Below are positions 1 to 4,613 of a DNA stretch of 6,791 bases, piece by piece. The notes under the pieces are model-generated. The model saw only the letters and a program-made list of their open reading frames with translations. It had not been told where the DNA came from and did no database searches. Positions within the stretch are counted from its first letter, which is position 1, and each line of letters opens with the position of its first letter. This DNA is from Nocardia sp. (lineage in GTDB: Bacteria > Actinomycetota > Actinomycetes > Mycobacteriales > Mycobacteriaceae): assembly GCA_013361595.1 (NCBI GenBank), contig JABFXT010000756.1:1-6791 (forward strand). The letters run 5' to 3'. A program made the translations under genes and the position numbers.

Positions 1-154
1 GGCGGTTCGCCGTCTGGCGGTCGACCCGCATTCCCCGCCGGAGTTCCGCTGCAACGCGGTGGTCCGCAATATCGACGCCTTCCACGAGGCCTTCGAACTG
101 ACCCCGGCGGACGCCCTGTACCTGGCTCCGGAGGAGCGCGTCAAGATCTGGTGA
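1..154 (+). CDS. M13-family zinc metallopeptidase, C-terminal end (partial)
   Basis: Only the last 50 codons are present (first full codon at base 2, TGA at 152-154). The visible tail reads SPPEFRCNAVVRNIDAFHEAF, then LAPEERVKIW and stop. Known of the family: M13 (neprilysin/PepO/Zmp1-like) peptidases end in a conserved block with a P-x-FRCN-type motif, an AF pair and a terminal basic-hydrophobic-Trp, which matches well. Members are zinc endopeptidases that cleave oligopeptides; in actinobacteria they are cytoplasmic, secreted or surface-located, and the missing N-terminus prevents a choice here. The zinc ligands (HExxH and the downstream E) lie outside the window, so activity cannot be judged. 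The gene faces the transpeptidase gene convergently and ends in a strong hairpin 13 bases after the stop. Confidence 0.85.
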   Translation, partial: AVRRLAVDPHSPPEFRCNAVVRNIDAFHEAFELTPADALYLAPEERVKIW

Positions 155-167
155 CCCCGGTGACGCG

Positions 168-204
168 ACGAGGGCCTACCCGAAGCTTTCGAGTAGGCCC
201 TCGT
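168..204 (+). terminator. Hairpin terminator after the M13 peptidase gene
   Basis: Perfect 12-bp arms, ACGAGGGCCTAC at 168-179 and its reverse complement at 193-204, enclose a further 4-bp stem (181-184 with 188-191). There is no T-tract, which is common for actinobacterial terminators. It starts 13 bases after the peptidase stop. Being symmetric, it could also back up the neighbouring terminator for the convergent transpeptidase gene. Confidence 0.8.
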
Positions 205-222
205 ACTGCGCGGCGCGCGGTT

Positions 223-245
223 CCGCCCCGCCGAAGGCGGGGTGG
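223..245 (-). terminator. Hairpin terminator after the L,D-transpeptidase gene
   Basis: A 7-bp G/C stem, CCCCGCC (226-232) with GGCGGGG (236-242), closes a three-base GAA loop on the + strand (TTC on the transcribed - strand). It extends by a G-T wobble and two more C-G pairs to 223/245. It lies 11 bases past the minus-strand stop codon at 257-259. No T-tract follows. Confidence 0.7.
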
Positions 246-256
246 CTACACACCTC

Positions 257-1144
257 TCAGTTCCAGTCGCCCAGACCGTCGCCGGCGTTGAGGGTGCCGC
301 CCTGGGTGTTCTGCACGACCACCGCGTCACCCTTCTTGACGTTCTCGTAGAACCACTGGGCGTCTTCGGTGCTCACGTTCAGGCAGCCGTGGCTGGTGTT
401 GGCGTAGCCCTGCGAACCGACCGACCACGGTGCCGCGTGGACGAAGATCCCGCTGTTGGAGATACGGGTCGCGTACTCGACGTCGAGTTTGTAGCCCTCG
501 GGGGCGTCGACCGGGACACCGTAGGTCGAGGAGTCCATGACCATTTCACGCTTCTGCTCACCGACGATGTAGGTGCCGTTGGGCGTTTCGTGGTCCACCT
601 TGCCCATCGAGGTCGGCATGGTGCGGACGACCTCGCCGTTGCGGGTCACGGTGATCATCTTGGTGTTGTCGTCGGCGGTGGCGACGACGGCGTCGCCCAC
701 GTGGAAGGCGCTGCGGCTGCCGCCCGCCTCCACTACGACGTCGCTCTGCGCGGGCCAGAACTCGCTCGGCCGCCAGCGCACCTGCTTATCGCTCCACCAG
801 TAGAAGTGGCCGGGTACCTCGTTCGACGAAGTGATCTTGATGGCGCGTTCGGCGGCGGCCCGGTCGTCGACCGGATCCTTGAAGTTGATGATGATCGGCT
901 GCGCGACGCCGACCTCCTCACCCTCGGAGGGGTTGATCGCGGGCGGCGCGAAGTTCGCCGCCGGCGGACCGGGCTCGGTGGCGCCTGCCGCGGATCCGGT
1001 GGGCAGTTCCGGCAGTGCGTAGGCGGGCGCCACGGCCAGCGTGGTGGCGGTGGCGACTGCGGCCGTCAACAGGACACCCTGCCGAAGCCGCCGCTGAGCG
1101 CGGCGGCCGGTCGGCTGCGACCCGGTGTTGTCGAAGACATACAT
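257..1144 (-). CDS. Secreted L,D-transpeptidase (Ig-like domain + YkuD catalytic domain)
   Basis: The 295-residue product should form 3-3 (DAP-DAP) peptidoglycan cross-links outside the membrane. Residues 1-43 look like a Sec signal peptide: an Arg-rich start, a hydrophobic run (24-40), and AYA with cleavage expected after A43. There is no lipobox. A Pro/Ala/Gly linker (44-68) leads to one Ig-like domain (about 69-150), then the YkuD domain (about 151-280). The signature SHGCLN has catalytic C254 with H252, and the upstream active-site His is H236. The domain closely resembles mycobacterial LdtMt2, but with one Ig-like domain instead of two, and the chain stops at GDWN, where I recall LdtMt2 continuing for about a dozen residues. 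The ATG at 1144 was chosen because the signal peptide begins there; an in-frame ATG at 1339 would add 65 residues with no signal-like character. The ribosome site is weak (GGACGG roughly 12-17 bases upstream). A long structured region lies upstream. Family assignment is secure; which Ldt paralogue it matches is not. Confidence 0.93.
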   Translation of the reverse strand: MYVFDNTGSQPTGRRAQRRLRQGVLLTAAVATATTLAVAPAYALPELPTGSAAGATEPGPPAANFAPPAINPSEGEEVGVAQPIIINFKDPVDDRAAAERAIKITSSNEVPGHFYWWSDKQVRWRPSEFWPAQSDVVVEAGGSRSAFHVGDAVVATADDNTKMITVTRNGEVVRTMPTSMGKVDHETPNGTYIVGEQKREMVMDSSTYGVPVDAPEGYKLDVEYATRISNSGIFVHAAPWSVGSQGYANTSHGCLNVSTEDAQWFYENVKKGDAVVVQNTQGGTLNAGDGLGDWN

Positions 1145-1311
1145 AAGAGTGTTCGTCCGTCCATTCGACTCTGGAGCGCACGGGGCCGATGGGCCGCCGG
1201 TACGTCCTTCGGAGCACCCCGGCGAGTGTTCGCGGAGTTCTGTGGAGCCCCTCCACGGCCGTACGGCCCGTGAGCGTCTGGTCGTCCGCGCGCTGCCGGT
1301 CGTGGAGTTGT

Positions 1312-1380
1312 GGAGCGGTCCCGACAGGCTGTTGCGCATCGCGGAAGCTCGCTGGAATCCAGCTGATGCGCCTCCGCTCC
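1312..1380 (-). ncRNA. Candidate structured RNA or leader element: three nested stems
   Basis: Three perfect helices are nested. The outer is GGAGCGG (1312-1318) with CCGCTCC (1374-1380). The middle is GCGCATC (1334-1340) with GATGCGC (1365-1371). The inner is GCTGG (1351-1355) with CCAGC (1359-1363). The 15 unpaired bases on one side (1319-1333) can form a small ACAG/CTGT hairpin of their own. I assign it to the minus strand because it lies 168 bases upstream of the transpeptidase start codon, but the pairing is equally possible on the other strand. I do not recognise it as a known RNA family. Confidence 0.35.
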
Positions 1381-1489
1381 GAGATCCTTCGTACTGCCTT
1401 TACGAAGACGTGACCAGTCCGGATTTCCGTTACATAGCTGTTATGCATCGCCGGTGTGACTCGCCACGCTCCCCCGGTGGCCCGTCCGG

Positions 1490-1542
1490 CGGCCCACCGC
1501 AGGGCCGGTGGGCCGGGGATTCCTGTTCGGAAGGTGCTTCCG
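1490..1542. repeat. Two consecutive hairpins in the divergent region
   Basis: A perfect 10-bp stem, CGGCCCACCG (1490-1499) with CGGTGGGCCG (1506-1515), has a six-base loop. Twelve bases later comes CGGAAG (1528-1533) with CTTCCG (1537-1542) and a three-base loop. Neither is next to a coding end, so they are not ordinary gene terminators. They could belong to a long 5' leader of the transpeptidase mRNA or end a short transcript from either strand. Confidence 0.45.
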
Positions 1543-1580
1543 GATGGGCATCGAGTGATCTGCGTTACCAAACCTGTTGA

Positions 1581-1592
1581 TGACATATGTCA
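1581..1592. promoter_or_regulatory. 12-bp palindrome TGACATATGTCA, candidate operator
   Basis: TGACATATGTCA is a perfect inverted repeat about 190 bases upstream of the lipoprotein start and 437 bases upstream of the transpeptidase start. It sits in a small A/T-richer patch (about 1563-1592) within GC-rich surroundings, as binding sites and promoters often do. I cannot name the regulator. The TGT/ACA spacing does not fit a CRP-type TGTGA-N6-TCACA site. Confidence 0.4.
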
Positions 1593-1767
1593 CGCCGCCG
1601 TGCGGCCGCGGTACCCGGCTGCCCGGGCCGCGTACGGCGGGCTCCCCGGGAGCGGTGTCAGCGGAGTCGACGCTCGCGCCGCCATGGTGTATTCATGGCG
1701 TGGAATTGCTGGCGGAGCTGCAGTGAGGTTCGAATTCGACGCGGGGGGCGGAGTTCGGCGTCACAGC

Positions 1768-1774
1768 GGGAGGA
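1768..1774 (+). promoter_or_regulatory. Ribosome binding site fixing the GTG start of the lipoprotein
   Basis: GGGAGGA at 1768-1774 is a strong Shine-Dalgarno sequence. Its GGAGG core ends seven bases before GTG at 1781. It supports that start over the in-frame ATG at 1811, which would trim most of the positive n-region of the signal peptide. Confidence 0.8.
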
Positions 1775-1780
1775 CTGTGC

Positions 1781-2419
1781 GTGTCTGGATGGGCATCATC
1801 TCGATTGACAATGGCGATCGCCGGGGCCGCGGTGGCGGCCGGCCTGGCGGTCGCCGGTTGTAGTTCCACCATCGAGGGCCGGGCGCAGCCGGCGATGGAG
1901 ACGGGCACCGTGGACGCGGTGGACGTGACCGGCACACCGGCTCCCGGCACGACGTCGCGCACCACCACCTCCAGTGCGCCGACCACCACCCCGGAGGGTG
2001 GCGATGTCAGTTTCGACGCCGAGGTCGGCGACTGTGTGACCCTCGGCGGTACCACCACCGACGCCAGCATCGAGGAGGCGTCCTGTGGCAGCACCGAGTC
2101 GAACTACAAGGTGATCGGCAAGGCCGAACAGAGCACGCAGTGCATAAGCGATGCGGACAACTACTACGCCGAGAGCCGCAACGGTATCGAGATGGGCGCG
2201 CTGTGCCTCGATATCGATTGGGTGGTCGGTGGCTGTATGGATGTGGGCGGTGGGACCACCGGGCCGGAGCGGATCGAATGCACCGAGACTTCGGCCGCGG
2301 ACGGGGTGAAGGTCGTCGCGATCGAGCAGGGCGCTACGGACGTGAACGCCTGCGGTGCGGGTAGCAGCGGGTATGTGTACCCGGAACGCCGCTTCGTGGT
2401 CTGCGTCGAGGAACTCTGA
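1781..2419 (+). CDS. LppU/SCO3897-like lipoprotein with a four-disulfide-capable domain
   Basis: The 212-residue product starts with a lipoprotein signal: charged start, hydrophobic run (11-24) and lipobox V-A-G-C, so C27 should be lipidated and anchor the protein outside the membrane. Residues 28-75 are a flexible Thr/Ser/Pro-rich tether. The folded domain (about 76-212) holds eight cysteines (85, 102, 121, 142, 152, 167, 191, 208), enough for four disulfides. It carries the phrases VGDC, LCLDIDWVVGGCM and YPERRFVVCV. From memory these match mycobacterial LppU and the Streptomyces SCO3897 group, whose biochemical role is unknown; I would not assign a function. The start is GTG with a strong ribosome site. 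The gene stands alone, divergent from the transpeptidase gene and convergent with the protease gene, with which it shares a terminator. Lipoprotein status is secure; the family name is from recalled similarity. Confidence 0.82.
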   Translation: MSGWASSRLTMAIAGAAVAAGLAVAGCSSTIEGRAQPAMETGTVDAVDVTGTPAPGTTSRTTTSSAPTTTPEGGDVSFDAEVGDCVTLGGTTTDASIEEASCGSTESNYKVIGKAEQSTQCISDADNYYAESRNGIEMGALCLDIDWVVGGCMDVGGGTTGPERIECTETSAADGVKVVAIEQGATDVNACGAGSSGYVYPERRFVVCVEEL

Positions 2420-2434
2420 GGCCGGAGCGACGAG

Positions 2435-2472
2435 AAAAAACGAGGCGGGCACCGGCCGGTGCCCGCCTCGTT
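2435..2472. terminator. Shared terminator: perfect 34-bp palindrome with A6 on the left
   Basis: Bases 2439-2472 are a perfect inverted repeat with 17-base arms, ending in CACCGG and starting again CCGGTG at the centre. The six A residues at 2435-2440 become a U-tract directly after the stem in minus-strand transcripts, which makes a canonical intrinsic terminator for the serine protease gene (stop 2491-2493). For plus-strand transcripts of the lipoprotein gene (stop 2417-2419) the same stem is followed only by TTGT, so termination there relies on the stem itself. Confidence 0.93.
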
Positions 2473-2490
2473 GTCGAAATCCGGTAGCCG

Positions 2491-3180
2491 CTAGACGGGC
2501 CGGTACCCGGCTCCCACGCTGTTCCGGCTGTCGATATCGCCCATGATGGTCGCCATATTGGTGCCGACCTCGGGGCCGAAGCAAGCGATGGCCAGGTAGG
2601 CGTTCACCATGCCGACGAGGGTCGAACCGACGACGACCGGCGCGCCGGAATCACCTTCCATCACACACATCTGCGACCAGGTCTCCATACTGCTGGCGAA
2701 GACGTCACCGTAGGCGATACCGCAGGTGTTGCCGGTGGTGCGGCCTTCTTTGCACACGATATTGGGGAACTGGGCCGGCGCGCCGACCCCGGTGATGCTC
2801 AGGTTGCCGACCCGGTTGACCGGGGTCACCCGGCCGGGATCGAATTCGAGTACCGCGTAGTCCAGGTCCTGGTTGGAGTAGACGAACCGCCCGAGCACTC
2901 CGGCTCCCGGGTCCTGTTCCGAGTACACCTCGTGCCCAGGTGTTCCGCAGTGTCCCGCGGTGAGGCCGACCAGTCTGCCGGCGCCGTCGTGACCGATCGT
3001 GGTGAGCGTGCACTGGATCGCGTACTCGGACATCTGGCCGGACTCAGAGGAGATGATGAGCCCCGAGCCACCACCGAGTACAGGCCGGGGCTCGGCCGCG
3101 GCCGTCCCGGTGCCGAGTAGCGCCGTGCTCAGCGCGACGGCGAAGACGGCACTGGCCGCCTGGGCGAGTTTCCTGAACAT
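2491..3180 (-). CDS. Secreted chymotrypsin-fold serine protease (S1 family)
   Basis: The 229-residue product has a signal peptide (1-29: FRK start, hydrophobic 8-23, cleavage near TAAA/E30). The mature part is about 200 residues. The catalytic triad is visible: H77 in LTAGHCG, D107 in DLDYAVLEF and S178 in GDSGAP. Six cysteines (57, 78, 143, 153, 172, 200) fit three sequential disulfides, with C57-C78 flanking the active-site His and C172-C200 flanking the Ser, as in streptogrisin-like bacterial S1 enzymes. It should be an active exported endopeptidase of unknown substrate. Unlike streptogrisin or alpha-lytic protease it shows no long propeptide: the mature start (EPRPVLGGGSGLII) follows the signal almost at once. 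I chose ATG at 3180 because the signal begins there. GGAGGG precedes it by only two bases, unusually close. Upstream in-frame starts (ATG 3228, TTG 3213) lack a ribosome site and would prepend a non-signal stretch. Confidence 0.92.
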   Translation of the reverse strand: MFRKLAQAASAVFAVALSTALLGTGTAAAEPRPVLGGGSGLIISSESGQMSEYAIQCTLTTIGHDGAGRLVGLTAGHCGTPGHEVYSEQDPGAGVLGRFVYSNQDLDYAVLEFDPGRVTPVNRVGNLSITGVGAPAQFPNIVCKEGRTTGNTCGIAYGDVFASSMETWSQMCVMEGDSGAPVVVGSTLVGMVNAYLAIACFGPEVGTNMATIMGDIDSRNSVGAGYRPV

Positions 3181-3384
3181 ATCCCTCCAGACCTTGAAGC
3201 CGCACGATATCAATGTGTGGCACCTCATCGTGGCAGCAAAGGCCCCGACGCGCGCCCCGAGTTGCCGCTACCCGCGAGTTCGACTGCGTAACAGGGGAGT
3301 TCGGCTCTTCGGTCGTGCATTCGGCCGGGCTGCTCCACGTGCGGCGCGCACCGCGCGAACTCCGGCCACGATAACCCTCGGAAG

Positions 3385-3401
3385 AATAGCCGAACGCTAT
3401 T
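3385..3401. repeat. Inverted repeat AATAGC-N5-GCTATT, possible operator
   Basis: Perfect 6-bp arms are separated by five bases, giving 17 bases overall, a typical size for a dimeric repressor site. It lies about 205 bases upstream of the protease start and 354 bases upstream of yrbEA. Chance occurrence is possible, and no regulator is suggested by the sequence. Confidence 0.3.
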
Positions 3402-3498
3402 AATTGTTCCGGATTTGGCCGCGCGGGTCGAGTAACGGTCGAATCTCCAGACTGCCGCGAAAGGGTTAATTTCCCGGAATACTCTCCGTTATTTAAGT

Positions 3499-3525
3499 GA
3501 ACCACGGTTCGCAAGGGTTCTTGCG
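3499..3525. repeat. Adjoining inverted repeats GAACC-N2-GGTTC and CGCAAG-N4-CTTGCG
   Basis: The first repeat (3499-3510) shares its last base with the second (3510-3525). GGTTCGCAAG is followed at once by GGTTCTTGCG, so the block also reads as an imperfect direct repeat. It could be a double operator or a small RNA stem; nothing in the sequence decides which. Confidence 0.3.
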
Positions 3526-3646
3526 CTCTGCCCTACATTTCGTGCCGGTCAGCTGTATGTTCTTCCGGTACCGCGGAACTCTCATTGGGATACACACCAA
3601 GGAACGTGCGATAACTCAGTGGTCACGCCACAAAGTGATGAACATC

Positions 3647-3662
3647 TGTGACTGCGCTCACG
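3647..3662. promoter_or_regulatory. CRP/GlxR-type cAMP receptor binding site upstream of the mce operon
   Basis: TGTGA-CTGCGC-TCACG has both half-sites of the CRP-family consensus TGTGA-N6-TCACA, and fits the mycobacterial form (C/T)GTGA-N6-TCACG exactly. The centre is about 100 bases upstream of the yrbEA start codon. If the weak TAnnnT box TAAGGT (3694-3699) is the -10, the site centre would lie near -50 relative to transcription start, compatible with activation. That placement is inference. Confidence 0.6.
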
Positions 3663-3683
3663 CGCCTATGGTGTGTTCCGCAC

Positions 3684-3695
3684 TACTACGTAGTA
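3684..3695. promoter_or_regulatory. 12-bp palindrome TACTACGTAGTA, candidate operator at the mce promoter
   Basis: A perfect inverted repeat lies 60 bases before the yrbEA start and overlaps the best available -10-like box (TAAGGT, 3694-3699). A protein bound here could block the promoter. It does not match the KstR consensus (TnnAACnnGTTnnA) known from mce4-type loci, and I cannot name a regulator. Confidence 0.4.
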
Positions 3696-3739
3696 AGGTG
3701 CCTCAAGCAAACCAGCCGTCGGGGTAGGTAACCGACGTC

Positions 3740-3747
3740 GAGAGGGG
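3740..3747 (+). promoter_or_regulatory. Ribosome binding site of yrbEA
   Basis: GAGAGGGG ends seven bases before the GTG at 3755 and supports that start. No other in-frame start is close enough to use it. Confidence 0.7.
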
Positions 3748-3754
3748 TTAGTCA

Positions 3755-4609
3755 GTGCAGTCGACCAAGAGTCCACCAACAGGTTCTCGGTTGAGCGGAG
3801 CGGTCGAGTGGACGCGGGACTACTGGCGCGACCACCCCAGACGTTCATTGGAGACGCTCGGCCGCCAGATGACCATGGCCGTCGAAGCCATTACCGAACT
3901 CGTGGTCAGTATTTTTCGCGGACGGTTTCCCGTCAACGAGTTCATCCGGCAGTGCGCGTTCATGGCCAACGTGGCCGCGGCTCCGACTCTCCTGGTGGCA
4001 ATCCCGATCGGTGTCATCGTATCCATCCAGGTCGGCGCGGTCGCACAGCAGGTCGGCGCCACCTCGTTCATCGGCGCGGCAAACGGTCTCGGCATCATCC
4101 AGCAGGGCGCTCCGCTGGTCACCGTGCTGATGATCGCGGGCGCCGTCGGCTCCGCGATCTGCGCCGATCTCGGCTCCCGGACCATTCGCGAGGAAATCGA
4201 CGCCATGAAAGTAATGGGTGTCGATCCGCTGCGCCGGCTCGTGGCGCCCCGCCTCGGCGCCGCAATGCTGGTCAGCGTGTTGCTCTGCGGATTCGTGGTC
4301 TTCGTCGGATTTCTGACCGGATACATTTTCAATATTTTCGCCCAGGGTGGAACCCCGGGTTCGTATATCTCGACCTTCGCCTCTTTCGCGGTAACGCTCG
4401 ATCTGCTTGTCGCGCTGGTGAAATCGCTGTTGTTCGGTCTCCTCGCCGCAATCATCGCCTGCGATACCGGACTGAACACCCGCGGTGGTCCGGGCGGTGT
4501 CGCCAACTCGGTGAATACCGCCGTTGTCATGTCCGCGGTGATGTTGTTCGGAGTGAATGTGATCTTCACCCAGGTGTACAACACTTTGTTCCCCCCACAG
4601 GTGGTGTGA
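3755..4609 (+). CDS. yrbEA: YrbEA, MlaE-family permease subunit of an Mce lipid importer
   Basis: The 284-residue inner-membrane protein is one of two YrbE permeases that pair in the Mce complex and, with an MceG ATPase encoded elsewhere, drive import of lipids or sterols through the MceA-F tube. Hydrophobic segments are at about 68-92, 119-137, 168-194, 213-235 and 254-275. The family signature is clear: ICADLGSRTIREEIDAMKVMG (134-154), where the EExDAM loop is the expected contact with the ATPase, followed by VDPLRRLVAPR. The first 60 residues are hydrophilic and Trp/Arg-containing (WTRDYWRDHPRR), longer than the N-termini I recall for YrbE1A or YrbE4A. The GTG start has a good ribosome site. 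The gene leads the operon, four bases before yrbEB. Codon use includes more ATT, TTT and GTA than in its neighbours. The lipid carried cannot be told from the sequence, so I do not assign an mce1-mce4 type. Confidence 0.92.
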   Translation: MQSTKSPPTGSRLSGAVEWTRDYWRDHPRRSLETLGRQMTMAVEAITELVVSIFRGRFPVNEFIRQCAFMANVAAAPTLLVAIPIGVIVSIQVGAVAQQVGATSFIGAANGLGIIQQGAPLVTVLMIAGAVGSAICADLGSRTIREEIDAMKVMGVDPLRRLVAPRLGAAMLVSVLLCGFVVFVGFLTGYIFNIFAQGGTPGSYISTFASFAVTLDLLVALVKSLLFGLLAAIIACDTGLNTRGGPGGVANSVNTAVVMSAVMLFGVNVIFTQVYNTLFPPQVV

Positions 4610-4613
4610 GCCG

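Larger units (their letters stand above)
1145..1780. other. Divergent intergenic region, 636 bases, rich in inverted repeats
   Basis: This gap separates the minus-strand transpeptidase from the plus-strand lipoprotein gene. Open frames cross it on both strands but none has a convincing ribosome site, signal peptide or recognisable protein, so I call it non-coding. It must hold the promoters of both genes, yet I see no good -35/-10 pair. It contains many inverted repeats: GTGGAG-CCC-CTCCAC (1242-1256), the palindrome GGCCGTACGGCC (1257-1268), a nested stem (1312-1380), CTTCGTA/TACGAAG (1387-1393 with 1401-1407), a 10-bp hairpin (1490-1515), CGGAAG/CTTCCG (1528-1542) and a 12-bp palindrome (1581-1592). 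Two CGTTAC words sit at 1428-1433 and 1563-1568 (GTAACG on the minus strand). The density of stems suggests a structured leader or small RNA. Confidence 0.7.
3181..3754. other. Divergent intergenic region, 574 bases, upstream of protease and mce operon
   Basis: No credible gene lies here; the open frames lack ribosome sites and resemble no protein I know. The stretch 3365-3650 is visibly richer in A and T than the flanking genes, as expected for promoters. The mce-proximal part carries a CRP-type site (3647-3662), a palindrome (3684-3695) and a ribosome site (3740-3747). Further left are AATAGC-N5-GCTATT (3385-3401), GAACC-N2-GGTTC (3499-3510) running into CGCAAG-N4-CTTGCG (3510-3525), and long-range arms GGAGTTCG/CGAACTCC (3296-3303 with 3356-3363). 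I cannot place a convincing promoter for the protease gene. Confidence 0.7.

Noticed and set aside
242..1273. Long plus-strand open frame (343 codons) opposite the transpeptidase gene
   Set aside because: It is the antisense of a well-supported catalytic domain, has no ribosome site and reads as repetitive Val/Gly/Arg/Asp protein typical of a GC-rich shadow frame.
1145..1339. Extended start for the transpeptidase at ATG 1339
   Set aside because: The extra 65 residues are Arg/Ser/Gly-rich and would bury the signal peptide; the codons there also overlap the inverted repeats of the intergenic region.
1455..1470. Second CRP-type site (TGTGACTCGCCACGCT)
   Set aside because: Only the left half-site TGTGA matches; the right half is not TCACA or TCACG in register.
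1125..1863. Open frames of 74-151 codons on both strands in the transpeptidase-lipoprotein gap
   Set aside because: None has a good ribosome site, recognisable motif or plausible composition, and they overlap one another in different frames.
3497..3727. Small plus-strand open frame (76 codons) before the mce operon
   Set aside because: No ribosome site, and it runs through the CRP-type site and the TACTACGTAGTA palindrome; better explained as a regulatory region.
3181..3754. KstR-type operator upstream of the mce genes
   Set aside because: I looked for TnnAACnnGTTnnA and found no match; GAACC-N2-GGTTC at 3499 has the wrong core.
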